Positions 48,410 through 59,418 of a stretch of DNA of 64,000 bases are shown in pieces. The notes below the pieces were generated by a model. The model saw only the letters and a program-made list of their open reading frames with translations. It ran no database searches and was not told the DNA's origin. Origin of the DNA: Methanobrevibacter sp. (GTDB lineage: Archaea > Methanobacteriota > Methanobacteria > Methanobacteriales > Methanobacteriaceae). Position numbers and translations under genes: made by a program. Location: contig NZ_JAUNXR010000003.1 of assembly GCF_030539665.1 (NCBI RefSeq), forward strand, positions 212,037 to 276,036, written 5' to 3'. Each line of letters begins with the position of its first letter. Position 1 is the stretch's first letter.

Positions 48410-48828
48410 AGTTTTTTATAGGCATCTTTAGCCTTGACCAGTTGTTTCTGTGCAAATTCAAGCCTACTGTCAACCTCATTAGATGATTTTCCCGAATCCA
48501 ATGCACTTTGAACATTATCAATAGCTGTACCTAAACGAGTTAATTCCAATTTAGCTGCATTATACTGATCTATCATGTTAGAATCCTTACCAGAATAATA
48601 AGATGATTTCTTTTGGTCAAACTTAACTGATAGATTATTATATTCATTTTTTAACTGAGCTAAATCATCATATTGGTTTCCTGAGGAAATATCATTGGTA
48701 AGACCTGATGAAACCATACTAAAACCAACATATGCAACTACCAATATTGTTGAAACAATCAATATAACTCCAACTATAGAAATTAACATTGAAGTGGATT
48801 TAAATAAATTAAGTCTTGATTTTCTCAT
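48406..48828 (-). CDS. Membrane-anchored coiled-coil protein, function unknown
   Basis: 140 residues. ATG 48828, after TGAGG, is chosen rather than the 21-codon-longer frame. One membrane helix (about residues 12-34) is followed by a charged, coiled-coil-prone domain with many Gln, Lys and Ser. It overlaps the rlmE stop by 4 bp. No family recognised. Confidence 0.65.
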   Translation of the reverse strand: MRKSRLNLFKSTSMLISIVGVILIVSTILVVAYVGFSMVSSGLTNDISSGNQYDDLAQLKNEYNNLSVKFDQKKSSYYSGKDSNMIDQYNAAKLELTRLGTAIDNVQSALDSGKSSNEVDSRLEFAQKQLVKAKDAYKKL

Positions 48829-48978
48829 GTTTACCTCACAAAAAGACAAGTAATAATTATTATATAAATTTTGATATATAACATTTACCAACTACTATTT
48901 TTAAAGATAAATATCTAATTAAAGAAAAAATTTTAAAAATTTAATTTTATTAACTATGAAAAATAATACCTTATAGTA

Positions 48979-50982
48979 ATGACTACAACTACTACAAAAA
49001 AAGCACCAACATCTGTTGCAAAGTTCGAGGAATTCTTTTCAACAGCATATAAGGATGATGTTTTTAAAATACTGGAAAAATATCCTGATGAAAGATCATT
49101 AGATGTAGATTATAAGAATCTAGAAATGTTTGATCCTGATTTGGCAGATTTATTGATTGAAAAACCAGATGAAACATTACATGCCGCAGCAAATGCTATT
49201 AAAAATATTGACCCTTTAGTAAAAGATGCAGACATTAACATAAGGGTTGAAAATCTAACAAATGTAATTCCCTTAAAGACATTATTAAGTAAATATATAG
49301 GAACATTCGTATCAGCAGATGGTATTGTAAGAAAGACCGATGAAATAAGACCTAGAATTGAAACTGGAGTTTTTGAATGCAGAGGATGTTTAAGGCGCCA
49401 CGAAGTGGAACAGACCTCTGACAATGTGACCATTGAACCTTCATTATGTGATTGTGGAAGCAGATCTTTTAGACTGCTCCAGGAAGAGTCAAAATATATA
49501 GATACTCAAACTGCAAGAATGCAAGAGCCTTTGGAAAACCTGTCTGGAGGAACCGAGCCTAAGCAGATGTTAATGATTCTGGAAGATGATTTGGTAGACA
49601 AATTAAATCCTGGAGACAAAGTAAGAATAACCGGGACTTTAAAAACATTTAGAGAAGAACGTAGTGGTAAGTTTAAAAATTATATCTATGTAAATCATAT
49701 CGAACCATTAGAACAGGAATTTGAAGAGTTAAATCTTACTGAAGAAGATGAAGAGCAAATCATAGCATTGTCAAAAGATCCAAACATCTATGAAAAAATC
49801 ATAAAATCAACTGCACCTTCCATCAGAGGTTACAGATATGTAAAAGAAGCTATTGCACTCCAATTGTTTGGCGGTTCTGCTAAGATATTGGAAGATGAAA
49901 CTCGCCTTAGGGGAGATATCCACATTCTCATTGTAGGGGACCCTGGTATTGGGAAATCACAAATGCTTAAATACGTGTCAAAATTAGCTCCTAGAAGTAT
50001 CTATACAAGTGGTAAAGGTACAACTGGAGCAGGATTAACTGCCGCTGCAGTAAGGGATGAATTAGGCGGATGGTCCTTGGAAGCAGGTGCATTGGTTCTT
50101 GGGGATCAGGGAAACGTATGTGTTGACGAATTGGACAAGATGCGTTCAGAAGACCGTTCTGCGTTGCACGAGGCATTGGAACAACAGACAGTGAGTATTG
50201 CAAAGGCAGGAATCATGGCAACCCTAAATTCAAGATGTTCAGTACTGGCCGCTGCAAACCCTAAATTCGGTAGGTTTGACAGGTTCAAAGTATTGGCGGA
50301 GCAAATTGACTTGCCTGCACCGATTCTTTCTCGTTTTGATTTAATATTTGTTGTTGAAGATAAACCTAGCGTTAAAAACGATTCAGAGCTTGCAGAACAT
50401 ATTCTGGAAATACATAAAGCAAATACTGTCAATTATGAAATCGAACCTGAATTGTTAAGAAAATATATTGCATATGCAAGAAAAAACGTGAATCCAATCC
50501 TAACTGATGAAGCTAACGCTGTTTTAAAAGAATTCTATGTATCTACAAGGAACAGCAATGCAGAGGAAGAAGCACCAGTACCTATTACTGCAAGACAATT
50601 AGAAGCTATTATTCGTCTAGCAGAAGCATGTGCTAAAATAAAACTTAAAGAATATGTGGAAAAGGAAGATGCTGAAAAGGCCGTGAAATTACAGCTGGCT
50701 TGTCTTAAAGAAATTGGTGTTGACCCAGAAACCGGAGAAATAGACATCGATAAGGTAGAAGGAAGAACACCTAAATCAGACAGAGACAAACTTAAACGTG
50801 TAATTGATGAAATTGAAATTCTTGAAGAAGAATTTGCGGGAGATGCTCCAACGAACATCCTAATTTCAAATATGGCTGACAAATATAATATCAGTGAGGA
50901 TAAGGTTGAAAGCATTATCCGAAATCTGAAACAAAAAGGAATAATCTATGAGCCACGTTCAGGATATGTGAAAAAAGCCTAA
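48979..50982 (+). CDS. mcm: Minichromosome maintenance replicative helicase
   Basis: 667 residues. The N-terminal zinc finger (CRGCLRRHE then CDCG) near residue 135, an OB fold, Walker [15 protein letters not shown] near 320, Walker [10 protein letters not shown] near 380, Arg finger LSRFDLIFV near 454 and a C-terminal winged helix show the archaeal MCM hexamer that unwinds DNA at the fork. There is no intein. No Shine-Dalgarno precedes ATG 48979. aIF2-beta and nmd3 follow. Confidence 0.97.
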   Translation: MTTTTTKKAPTSVAKFEEFFSTAYKDDVFKILEKYPDERSLDVDYKNLEMFDPDLADLLIEKPDETLHAAANAIKNIDPLVKDADINIRVENLTNVIPLKTLLSKYIGTFVSADGIVRKTDEIRPRIETGVFECRGCLRRHEVEQTSDNVTIEPSLCDCGSRSFRLLQEESKYIDTQTARMQEPLENLSGGTEPKQMLMILEDDLVDKLNPGDKVRITGTLKTFREERSGKFKNYIYVNHIEPLEQEFEELNLTEEDEEQIIALSKDPNIYEKIIKSTAPSIRGYRYVKEAIALQLFGGSAKILEDETRLRGDIHILIVGDPGIGKSQMLKYVSKLAPRSIYTSGKGTTGAGLTAAAVRDELGGWSLEAGALVLGDQGNVCVDELDKMRSEDRSALHEALEQQTVSIAKAGIMATLNSRCSVLAAANPKFGRFDRFKVLAEQIDLPAPILSRFDLIFVVEDKPSVKNDSELAEHILEIHKANTVNYEIEPELLRKYIAYARKNVNPILTDEANAVLKEFYVSTRNSNAEEEAPVPITARQLEAIIRLAEACAKIKLKEYVEKEDAEKAVKLQLACLKEIGVDPETGEIDIDKVEGRTPKSDRDKLKRVIDEIEILEEEFAGDAPTNILISNMADKYNISEDKVESIIRNLKQKGIIYEPRSGYVKKA

Positions 50983-51053
50983 AATTAATAAATGATTAAA
51001 AATATAATTATAACTATTATATTTATATTAATCATTTTATGCGGAGAGATAAT

Positions 51054-51461
51054 ATGGAAGAATATGAAAATTTATTAAATCGTGCAATAGACCAATTACC
51101 TCCAGAAGTATTTGAACACAAAAGGTTCAAAATCCCTAAAGCTTATTCAGATATTCAAGGAAACAGAACTTTTATAAAAAATTTCAAAGATGTTTCTGAA
51201 GGTCTTGGAAGAGACCCACAACATGTTTTAAAATTTTTACTTAGAGAATTAGGTACAGCTGGAAACATCGAAGGTGGTAGAGCAATCCTCCAAGGTAAAT
51301 TTACCCATTATCTTATAAATGAAAGATTAGAAGATTATGTGGAAAAATACGTAATCTGCCACGAATGTAACAGACCGGATACCCGAATTATCAGAGAAGG
51401 TAGAATTTTCTTATTAAAATGTGCAGCATGTGGGGCAACAGCTCCATTAAAACCATTATAA
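51054..51461 (+). CDS. Translation initiation factor aIF2 beta subunit
   Basis: 135 residues. aIF2 delivers initiator tRNA. The N-terminal helix, the central fold ([20 protein letters not shown]) and the C-terminal zinc ribbon ([14 protein letters not shown]) match the beta subunit. ATG 51054 follows GGAGAGAT; ATG 51039 is inside that site. It lies between mcm and nmd3 in a common archaeal order. Confidence 0.95.
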   Translation: MEEYENLLNRAIDQLPPEVFEHKRFKIPKAYSDIQGNRTFIKNFKDVSEGLGRDPQHVLKFLLRELGTAGNIEGGRAILQGKFTHYLINERLEDYVEKYVICHECNRPDTRIIREGRIFLLKCAACGATAPLKPL

Positions 51462-51509
51462 GAAAGCTTTTACTTTCAAACTTATTTTTTTAATTTTTGA
51501 GGAAAACAA

Positions 51510-52553
51510 ATGTTTTGTCCAGAATGTGGAAGTACGGATAAAAAAATGGTTGGAGATATCTGTATTGATTGTTTTTTAAAAGACTTCCAGATGATTGAAA
51601 TTCCTGAAAGAATAGAAGTTACTATCTGCAAACATTGTAACAGTAAATTGGAAGAAGGAAAATGGTCCGAATCTAATTTGCCGGAAGAAGAAATCGTATA
51701 CCGTGCACTTGAAAGAAACATAAAGATTAACGACCTTGTTGAAAATGAAATAATTGACCTTGAAATAGAACAAATAAAAGGGTCAACAGCAGAATGTGTC
51801 GTAATTGTCTATGGGGAGGTATACGGAACTGGAATTGAAGAGACACATGATGTAGATGTTAAGATTATAAGAACTGCCTGTCCAACCTGCAGTAAAATCC
51901 AATCAGGATACTATGAATCAGTTATCCAATTTAGAGCAGACAATAGAGAAATACATCCTGAAGAATATGAAAAAGCTGATAAAATTGTTGCAAGAACCTT
52001 AAACAAACAATACAAAAAGGACAAATTGGCATATTGTCCACAAATAGCTAAATTAAAAGAAGGACATGACTATTATATAGGATCCCTAAAGACAGGAAGA
52101 AAAGTAGCAAATGCATTGAAAGATGAGTTTGGAGGAATCATTAAAGAATCCCCACGCCTGATTAGTGAAGACAAGTCCACAGGCAAGGGATTATATAGAA
52201 TATGGATTTCCGTAAGAATTCCGGAATTTGAAATTGGAGATTTCATAGAATATCAGGATAAAATCTTACAAGTTGAAGATATTGGAAAAAATAGAGTTGT
52301 AGGAATTGATATTGAATCAAATAAAAAGCATACCATACCTTGGAAGGACACCGAATCCATCAAAGTTATTAAAAAAGCAAAAGATGTTGAAAAAGCAGGA
52401 GTAATATCTAAATCTCCAACTACAATCCAAATATTAGACCCAACAGATTACTCTGTTGTAGATTTAGAGGTTAAAGATAACTTAACTGACATCAATATTG
52501 GAGATGAAGTAGATATAATTAAAATTAATGATTACTATTACTTATTGAATTAA
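51510..52553 (+). CDS. Archaeal NMD3 homologue
   Basis: 347 residues. N-terminal CxxC pairs ([28 protein letters not shown]) bind zinc, followed by the OB- and SH3-like part. Eukaryotic NMD3 exports the 60S subunit; the archaeal form probably acts in large-subunit maturation or rescue. GAGGAAAA precedes ATG 51510. tyrS follows at 11 nt. Confidence 0.9.
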   Translation: MFCPECGSTDKKMVGDICIDCFLKDFQMIEIPERIEVTICKHCNSKLEEGKWSESNLPEEEIVYRALERNIKINDLVENEIIDLEIEQIKGSTAECVVIVYGEVYGTGIEETHDVDVKIIRTACPTCSKIQSGYYESVIQFRADNREIHPEEYEKADKIVARTLNKQYKKDKLAYCPQIAKLKEGHDYYIGSLKTGRKVANALKDEFGGIIKESPRLISEDKSTGKGLYRIWISVRIPEFEIGDFIEYQDKILQVEDIGKNRVVGIDIESNKKHTIPWKDTESIKVIKKAKDVEKAGVISKSPTTIQILDPTDYSVVDLEVKDNLTDINIGDEVDIIKINDYYYLLN

Positions 52554-52563
52554 AGTGGTAAAT

Positions 52564-53523
52564 ATGAATATTGATGAAAAAATTCAAAAAATCGAAGAAG
52601 GAACATTGGAAGTTGTAAATTCTGAAGAGTTAAAAGATGTTCTTGCAAAAGAGCAACCTATAGCTTATACTGGTTATGAACCTTCTGGAAAAATTCATTT
52701 AGGACATGCAGTAACCGTTCAAAAACTTAAAACACTTCAGGAATTAGGATTCAAGATTAAAATATTATTGGCTGACTACCATGCGTTTTTAAATGGTAAA
52801 GGAAGTCTTGAAGAAATTAGGGAAATTGCAGAATACAACATGAAATGTTTTAAAGCATTAGGTCTTGATGACACCACAGACTTCATTTTAGGTTCATCCT
52901 ATCAATTAGATTCAGACTATGCAGATAAAGTTTATCAATTAGCTACAATGACCACTTTAAAAAGAGCTAGAAGAAGTATGGATCAAGTAAGTCGTCATGA
53001 CGAAAATCCAAAAGTAGCTAGTGTAATTTACCCTATTATGCAAACCGTTGATATGGCTGCTTTAAATGTTGATGTTGCATTAGGTGGAATGGAACAAAGA
53101 AAAATACAAATGCTCGCACGTGAAAATCTTGAAAAAATAGGTGAAAATGTTCCTGTATGTATACACACACCACTATTACATGGCCTTGATGGAGATGCAA
53201 AAATGTCTTCAAGTAAAGGCAACTTCATAGCAGTTGACGATTCTGTTAAAGACATCACTAAAAAAATAAATAAAAGTTACTGCCCTCAAGGAGAAATTGA
53301 AGGCAATCCAATGATTGAAATTGCGGAAACTTTTGTTTATCCAAACCAAGAAAAATTACTTATAAAAAGACCTGAAAAGTTCGGTGGAGATATTGAACTC
53401 ACACATGAAGAATTATTAGAAGATTTTGCTAATGGTGACTTACACCCAATGGATTTAAAAACTGGAATTAAAGACTTCTTAATTGAATATTTAGCCCCAG
53501 TGAGAGAATATATGGAGGAATAA
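52564..53523 (+). CDS. tyrS: Tyrosyl-tRNA synthetase
   Basis: 319 residues of archaeal/eukaryal type. The class I motif reads SGKIHLGHA near residue 41 and KMSSSKGN near 215; the Tyr pocket includes TGYEPSG. It charges tRNA-Tyr. ATG 52564 is preferred to GTG 52555, with AGTGGT upstream. No editing domain. Confidence 0.96.
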   Translation: MNIDEKIQKIEEGTLEVVNSEELKDVLAKEQPIAYTGYEPSGKIHLGHAVTVQKLKTLQELGFKIKILLADYHAFLNGKGSLEEIREIAEYNMKCFKALGLDDTTDFILGSSYQLDSDYADKVYQLATMTTLKRARRSMDQVSRHDENPKVASVIYPIMQTVDMAALNVDVALGGMEQRKIQMLARENLEKIGENVPVCIHTPLLHGLDGDAKMSSSKGNFIAVDDSVKDITKKINKSYCPQGEIEGNPMIEIAETFVYPNQEKLLIKRPEKFGGDIELTHEELLEDFANGDLHPMDLKTGIKDFLIEYLAPVREYMEE

Positions 53524-53525
53524 AC

Positions 53526-53729
53526 ATGGAAGACAGACAAGAATTTGAAATGGGATTGCCGAATGGTGTTGGAGAACAAATGGTTGCACATGCAATCGAA
53601 CAATTCGACATAAAATTAGAACATACTGAATTTGGACCTAAATTTATTGGAACCTATGAGGAGCTTGAAAAAGTAAAAGAGTTTTTAAGAGATGCAATTG
53701 CTCAACGATTAAGTGAATTAGAAGGATAA
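53526..53729 (+). CDS. Small conserved protein, 67 aa
   Basis: Starts MEDRQEFEMGLPNGVGEQMV; acidic, helical. GGAGG overlaps the tyrS end, so it is co-translated with it. The sequence is confined to small archaeal hypothetical proteins as far as I can tell. Confidence 0.7.
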   Translation: MEDRQEFEMGLPNGVGEQMVAHAIEQFDIKLEHTEFGPKFIGTYEELEKVKEFLRDAIAQRLSELEG

Positions 53730-53734
53730 TTCAT

Positions 53735-54313
53735 TTATTCTATACAATCTCTACATAAACCAACTTTAGATGCAATAGCTTTCTTAACATCTGAAGACAC
53801 TTTGTTTATGCCATTATTGGCATTGATAATTTCATGATTAAATTCCTTTATGATATCAAGGTAATTGTCTCTAACTTTGGTTAAAAATTCTTTATTTTCA
53901 AATTCATCCTCACCGGAAAATCTTAAAGCTGAATTTTTAATGTCAACATCTAACAATAATACCAAATCTGGTTTTTTTACATATTTATTAAGAGATCCTA
54001 TCCAATCCTGCGGTTCTTGATAGGCCAAACTTGAAATAAATGACCTGTCTGACAAAAATATTTTCTTATCGTCCTCAAGTTTATCCATGATAAGCATCCT
54101 ATCAGCTGCAAATAGGAGACCCAATACTTTTTGCATCCTATCGGTAGCAGCATCCGGTCTTTTGAGAATTTTCCTTATTAGAACCCCTATTTCTGAATCG
54201 GTAGGTTCAACAAGAGTTTCCACTTCAAGACCATTATCTTCCAACCATTTTTTTATTATTTCAATTTGTGTTGATTTCCCCGCCCCGTCGATTCCTTCAA
54301 AAATTATATACAT
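53735..54313 (-). CDS. tmk: Thymidylate kinase
   Basis: 192 residues. P-loop FEGIDGAGKSTQIEII near residue 4, LSDRSFISSLAYQEP near 88 and a LID region (RFSGEDEFEN near 128) identify dTMP kinase, which makes dTDP. The start at 54313 has no Shine-Dalgarno, so a leaderless transcript is possible. Confidence 0.93.
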   Translation of the reverse strand: MYIIFEGIDGAGKSTQIEIIKKWLEDNGLEVETLVEPTDSEIGVLIRKILKRPDAATDRMQKVLGLLFAADRMLIMDKLEDDKKIFLSDRSFISSLAYQEPQDWIGSLNKYVKKPDLVLLLDVDIKNSALRFSGEDEFENKEFLTKVRDNYLDIIKEFNHEIINANNGINKVSSDVKKAIASKVGLCRDCIE

Positions 54314-54387
54314 GATTTTATATTACATTTTAAATATTAAAAATTTTATTAAACTGTAAATACAATATAATTATAAAGGTGTAAACA

Positions 54388-56916
54388 ATGGTTTTATCAG
54401 AATTATTAGCGCCGGCAGGCTCTTATGAAGTGTTTTTAACAGCAGTGAATGCTGGAGCCGATGCTGTCTATATTGCAGGCAATAGATATGGTGCAAGAGC
54501 ATTTGCTCAAAATTTTACAATGGAAGAAATAGAAAAAGCAGTCAGATATGCTCATTTGAATAAAGTTAAAGTCCATGTCACTGTCAATACATTAGTTAAC
54601 AATTTTGAAATAATTGATGTGATGGATTACTTGTTTAAGTTATATCAAATTGGAGTTGATGCAGTTATTGTCCAGGATTTTGGAGTGGCTTATTTACTTA
54701 AAATGTTGATACCTGATCTGGAAGTCCATGCATCAACCCAGATGGCTTTAAACAATTACAGCAGCATAAAATGGGCTGAGGAAAACAATATAAAAAGAGT
54801 TGTGCTTCCACGTGAAATTAATGTGGATTACATTAAGGACATTAATGAAAATCTTGCAAAAGACAATATAGATATGGAATTGGAAGTTTTTGGACATGGC
54901 GCACTTTGCTATTCCGTGTCTGGAAATTGTTATATCTCCTCATACAATAGCGGAAGAAGCGGAAATAGAGGGGCATGTGCACAGCCATGCAGAAGAGAGT
55001 ATAAGCTTAAATATAGAGGATATAATGTGGGAAATGGATTTCTTTTATCAACACATGATTTGGCCACCTACAACAATATAAAAGCAATTTCAGACGCTGG
55101 AGTAACTTCTTTAAAACTTGAAGGAAGAATGAAGTCCCAGGACTATGTGGGAACCATAGTCGACAGCTATAGAAACATCATTGATGAAGTTGAAGGAGAT
55201 TATGATAAAAACTTACACCTTGTATTTAATCGTAAATTTACAGACGGATACCTGATGGGAGACAAGCCTGGAGAAGTATTGGGAAGAACCGCATCTGGCC
55301 ATGAAGGACTTTATATTGGGGACATTGTGGATATTGACGGCACTAAAGTAACCATCGAAGTCAAAAACAATGACAATTACATACCATTGGAGCTTGGAGA
55401 TGGAATTGGATTTAAATACAATGGAAAAATCAAGGGAATATATCTGGAAGACATTATTTCCCAAGATAAAGACAAGATAGTTATCAATACCACAAGAAAC
55501 GTTAAGGTCGGGACTGAAGTATTTATTAGTTACCGCAAATCAATTACGGAAGACTTGAAAAGATTTAAAAAAGAAAAAATCGCTTCTAAACATGGATTGA
55601 ACCTAAAAATCACATGGAATGAGGATTTGACCGTGTTTGTTCAAGTTGGATTTTATATTGATGGCGAATTAATAAATTTCAGATATAATGCGCCAGGAAT
55701 ATTTGAAGAAGCGATAAATCAACCAATTACAGAAGATAAAATTGAAAAACAGTTATCTAAAACTGGAGGAACTCCATTTTACATTGAGAATATTCAAATC
55801 AACAATATGCCAAAAAACATTTTCACATCAATGGGAAACTTAAATAAGATACGTAGAGAAATTATTGAAAAGGCAGAGGAACTACTGTTGAATCATTATA
55901 CGCCAACTAAAAAATCAGTAAAGGCTACAAGAAAAAGATTGCATAAGTTTGTAGAAGACTACCACAATTACGAAAATCAGAACATAAATAAAAATCCAAA
56001 ATTATCCGTATTCGTTGATGATCTGGATGTCCTTAATTCAATTTCAGGCTTTGATTTTAAGAGAGTTTATTTTGACGGCAATTATCTATACAACAATCCT
56101 GAAGATTATTTTGAAAATATTGAAGAGTATCTTGAAAAGGCAGCACTTATGGCTCCTCAAAGTGAACTTGTTTGGGTATTAGCAACCTTCCTGAGTCAGG
56201 AAGATGCAATAAGATGTTCGGAAATTGTGAAAAATCTTGAAAATAAGGGAATAATAATATCAGTAATGGGAGATTTCCCTGCGATGAGTGATATTTTTAG
56301 CTGTCCAATTTATGGAAATCATAATCTGAACGTTTGGAACAGTTATTCTGTTAAAAGCCTGGCAGAATCCGGATTTTCAGGACTCATATTATCCTCCGAA
56401 TTATCAGGCGATGAAATAAGGGAATTGATTAAGAAAAATGAATGCCCAGATATTGATTTGGAAATGATAGTTAATGGAAATTTAGAAGTCATTGTAAGCA
56501 AAGACGACTTTTCTAATTTGAATGATGGTAAAGACTTCATAATTTCAAATAACAACGATTATGCTATTTTAGAAGATAAAAAAAGAAAAAAATTCAAGTA
56601 TAAAGTTTCATTTGACTACAATAACTATAGCCACATTGCAAATAAGGATTGTTTGTGCTTGATTGAAGAAATGAACGACATTAAAAGCCTCGGACTTGAT
56701 AGTTTGATTGTGGATTGCAGATATTCCAACGAAAACTATGCAAAACAAATCCTATCATATTACAATGATGCATTGAAAGGCCGGGACAAAGAAGAGTTGG
56801 CCAAATATAAATACAACATAATGGATCTGTCACACTCCTACATTAACAAAGGAAATTATATCGAAGGCAGACTTCACGAAGATAAGGAAAGGGAAAATAA
56901 ATATGAAATTGCCTGA
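54388..56916 (+). CDS. Large U32 family protein, probable Fe-S RNA hydroxylase
   Basis: 842 residues. The U32 signature LLAPAGSYEVFLTAVNAGAD near residue 5 and a cysteine tetrad (ALCYSVSGNCYISS, then GACAQPCRREY near 190-205) match RlhA/TrhP-type members, in which four cysteines bind [4Fe-4S] and a tRNA or rRNA base is hydroxylated. Others of the family are called peptidases. The C-terminal 450 residues contain the DUF3656-like region. AGGTGT precedes ATG 54388. It overlaps the next gene by 14 bp. Confidence 0.85.
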   Translation: MVLSELLAPAGSYEVFLTAVNAGADAVYIAGNRYGARAFAQNFTMEEIEKAVRYAHLNKVKVHVTVNTLVNNFEIIDVMDYLFKLYQIGVDAVIVQDFGVAYLLKMLIPDLEVHASTQMALNNYSSIKWAEENNIKRVVLPREINVDYIKDINENLAKDNIDMELEVFGHGALCYSVSGNCYISSYNSGRSGNRGACAQPCRREYKLKYRGYNVGNGFLLSTHDLATYNNIKAISDAGVTSLKLEGRMKSQDYVGTIVDSYRNIIDEVEGDYDKNLHLVFNRKFTDGYLMGDKPGEVLGRTASGHEGLYIGDIVDIDGTKVTIEVKNNDNYIPLELGDGIGFKYNGKIKGIYLEDIISQDKDKIVINTTRNVKVGTEVFISYRKSITEDLKRFKKEKIASKHGLNLKITWNEDLTVFVQVGFYIDGELINFRYNAPGIFEEAINQPITEDKIEKQLSKTGGTPFYIENIQINNMPKNIFTSMGNLNKIRREIIEKAEELLLNHYTPTKKSVKATRKRLHKFVEDYHNYENQNINKNPKLSVFVDDLDVLNSISGFDFKRVYFDGNYLYNNPEDYFENIEEYLEKAALMAPQSELVWVLATFLSQEDAIRCSEIVKNLENKGIIISVMGDFPAMSDIFSCPIYGNHNLNVWNSYSVKSLAESGFSGLILSSELSGDEIRELIKKNECPDIDLEMIVNGNLEVIVSKDDFSNLNDGKDFIISNNNDYAILEDKKRKKFKYKVSFDYNNYSHIANKDCLCLIEEMNDIKSLGLDSLIVDCRYSNENYAKQILSYYNDALKGRDKEELAKYKYNIMDLSHSYINKGNYIEGRLHEDKERENKYEIA

Positions 56917-59338
56917 GTTACTTGCACCAATCGGTTCTATGGATCATTTGAAAGTTGCGGTTAATGCTGGAGCCAGTTCAATATACCTGTCGGGAAAGGA
57001 TTATGGGGCTAGAAAATATGCTGAAAATTTCACAATAGATGAAATTGAGGATGCAGTAAAATTTGCCCATCTTCATAACGTAAAGGTTTATGTTACTGTA
57101 AACACACTAATTAAAGAAGATGAAATAGAAAATGTTTTAAATTATTTGAACCAGCTATATGGAATTGGTGTAGATGCAGTACTTATTCAAGATTTAGGAT
57201 TGGTTGATTTAATAAACAAATATATACCTGATTTAGAAATACATGGCTCAACACAAATGAATATTGAAAATCAACTGAAAATAGATTATCTTGAAAATAA
57301 AGGAATAAAAAGAATCGTGCTTCCACGTGAAATGAATAAAAACGAAATCAGAAATCTGAAAACAGACATGGAATTGGAAATATTTGCCCATGGAGCATTA
57401 TGTTACTCATATTCCGGACAATGCCTATTTTCAAGCATGAAGGGTGGAAGAAGTGGAAACAGAGGTTCATGTGCACAGCCATGCAGACAAAAATACACCA
57501 TTTCAGACACCGATGATGCAGATTATTATTTATCACTAAAAGACTTATCATTGTTTGACTATTTAGATGAAATAATCGAATTGGGAATCGATTGCATCAA
57601 AATAGAAGGGAGAATGAGAAACAAAGAATACCTGGCAATTGTAATAAGCGAATACAGGAAAGCGCTGAACAAGATAAAAAGCCGGAAGAAGCTTGAAAGT
57701 GAAAATATTGATCTTGTTTTCAACAGAGGGTTTACACCAGGACAATTCAAGAGACGTTCCTCAAGAAGCATGCATTCAGGACATGTTGGTTTGGAGTTGG
57801 GAACAGTTTACAATGTAAACAATGATAAAATAGCAATAATGCTGAAAGACAATATTAAAACCATTCCTGAAAAGGGAGACGGATTATTAATTTTAGATAA
57901 AACCAACAAATACGGATTTGAAATCTCACAAAACCCCATCGTAACCACACTCAACCATTTTAAAAAAAATAGAATCAAAGCTTTGAAAGACATCAACCGT
58001 AAAGATAGGATTTTAATAATAAAACAGGTGAGACACAATAAAAAAGCCAATTTTAATCTGGAAGGTTCCGTTGTCTATTTAAACAAGAGAAATAAACTAT
58101 CCAAAAAGACAAAGGAAATTGAAAATGATTATGCGAGCTATATTAAAAGTCCATTAAATTTAACATTTTCTGTAAAGAACAATTATCCAGTTCTTAAAGG
58201 AACTTTAAAACTGAAAAATAGGAAGATTGCAGAAACAGTAACTGGAAAAACACCTTTTGAAACTCCATTGAAAAAAGCTGTTGACATTGAAACCGTAAAA
58301 AAACAACTGTCAAAATTAGACAATTACCCATTTAAAATCCAAAATATCAACATTAATTACAATGGAGATAAATTCATTCCAATAAGCGAACTTAACAAAC
58401 TCAGAAGGGAACTGTTATCAAAACTAGAAAACAATATTGACAACCACTACAAAAATGAAATAGAACCTATCGATTACAATCCAGGAAAGCCGATAATAAT
58501 TGAAAAGGAATGTTCACTTTCATATTATGCAAATGACCTGGAACATCTGGATAAGATAAAAAATGTCAGCAGGGTTTACTTGGAAATTCCTCCTGAAAAA
58601 AATTTAATATACAACTTTGAAAAAAAACAGCCGAATATCAACTACATGGTAAAATTCATTGAAGACGCCATGAATGTTGCTAAAGACAAAGATTACGAGC
58701 TAATATGGAAATGGCCAGATATTGCCCATGACAGTTTAATAAAGACTTTAAACAAGGTAAAGGGGATTTTAAATAAGAAAAACATTAGAATCCCAATAAT
58801 GAGCCCTAATTTTAATTGCGAATATGGACCATATTCCCTAAATGTGACCAATAGCGAAACTGTCAATGGTTTGGATCACTACAAAATCGTCACTTTATCC
58901 CCAGAACTGGATAAGAAAGATTATAAGGACATCATTTCACATGTCAAAGACAACAGGAAAGCCGAAATACTGGTTCAGGGAAATTTGGAATTGATGAAGA
59001 CCAGAAATAAACTACTGAAAAAATCAGAATCCAAAACCATCAATCCCAATAACATTAAAAACACTTATTTGATTGATAAGAAAGGAAATAAGTACCTGAT
59101 AAAAGAGAATTTGTCAAATGAAGAATTGATAATATTCAATAACGAAGAAATCTCATTATTGGAAGAAATCCCTTATTTGAAATCAGTGAATTATATTAAT
59201 TTTGCAATTGACGGTCGCTGGAAAGATTCAGAATACACAAAAATGATTGACATTTATAACTCAGCTATCAATGAAGACAAGATCAATAAAAAATCACTAC
59301 AGGAATTATCCGCAAAAAATACTAAGGGAAACTATTAG
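56903..59338 (+). CDS. Second large U32 family protein, paralogue of the previous gene
   Basis: 811 residues. Same order of elements: LLAPIGSMDHLKVAVNAGA at residue 5, the cysteine tetrad ALCYSYSGQCLFSS and GSCAQPCRQKY near 170-200, and the central and C-terminal modules. The two differ in the C-terminal third. Start at 56903 lies within the previous gene and overlaps it by 14 bp, so translation is coupled. The pair may modify two different bases, or form a heterodimer. Confidence 0.85.
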   Translation: MKLPELLAPIGSMDHLKVAVNAGASSIYLSGKDYGARKYAENFTIDEIEDAVKFAHLHNVKVYVTVNTLIKEDEIENVLNYLNQLYGIGVDAVLIQDLGLVDLINKYIPDLEIHGSTQMNIENQLKIDYLENKGIKRIVLPREMNKNEIRNLKTDMELEIFAHGALCYSYSGQCLFSSMKGGRSGNRGSCAQPCRQKYTISDTDDADYYLSLKDLSLFDYLDEIIELGIDCIKIEGRMRNKEYLAIVISEYRKALNKIKSRKKLESENIDLVFNRGFTPGQFKRRSSRSMHSGHVGLELGTVYNVNNDKIAIMLKDNIKTIPEKGDGLLILDKTNKYGFEISQNPIVTTLNHFKKNRIKALKDINRKDRILIIKQVRHNKKANFNLEGSVVYLNKRNKLSKKTKEIENDYASYIKSPLNLTFSVKNNYPVLKGTLKLKNRKIAETVTGKTPFETPLKKAVDIETVKKQLSKLDNYPFKIQNININYNGDKFIPISELNKLRRELLSKLENNIDNHYKNEIEPIDYNPGKPIIIEKECSLSYYANDLEHLDKIKNVSRVYLEIPPEKNLIYNFEKKQPNINYMVKFIEDAMNVAKDKDYELIWKWPDIAHDSLIKTLNKVKGILNKKNIRIPIMSPNFNCEYGPYSLNVTNSETVNGLDHYKIVTLSPELDKKDYKDIISHVKDNRKAEILVQGNLELMKTRNKLLKKSESKTINPNNIKNTYLIDKKGNKYLIKENLSNEELIIFNNEEISLLEEIPYLKSVNYINFAIDGRWKDSEYTKMIDIYNSAINEDKINKKSLQELSAKNTKGNY

Positions 59339-59418
59339 AATATTAGTTTTCAATCGCTCTCTGACAATTTGATTATATAGATAAAACCAATTATAAATTA
59401 ACAAAGGTGGGGTAGAAC

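Noticed and set aside
48829..48891. Upstream start of the coiled-coil membrane protein
   Set aside because: The 21 extra residues are not preceded by a ribosome binding site, while ATG 48828 has TGAGG.
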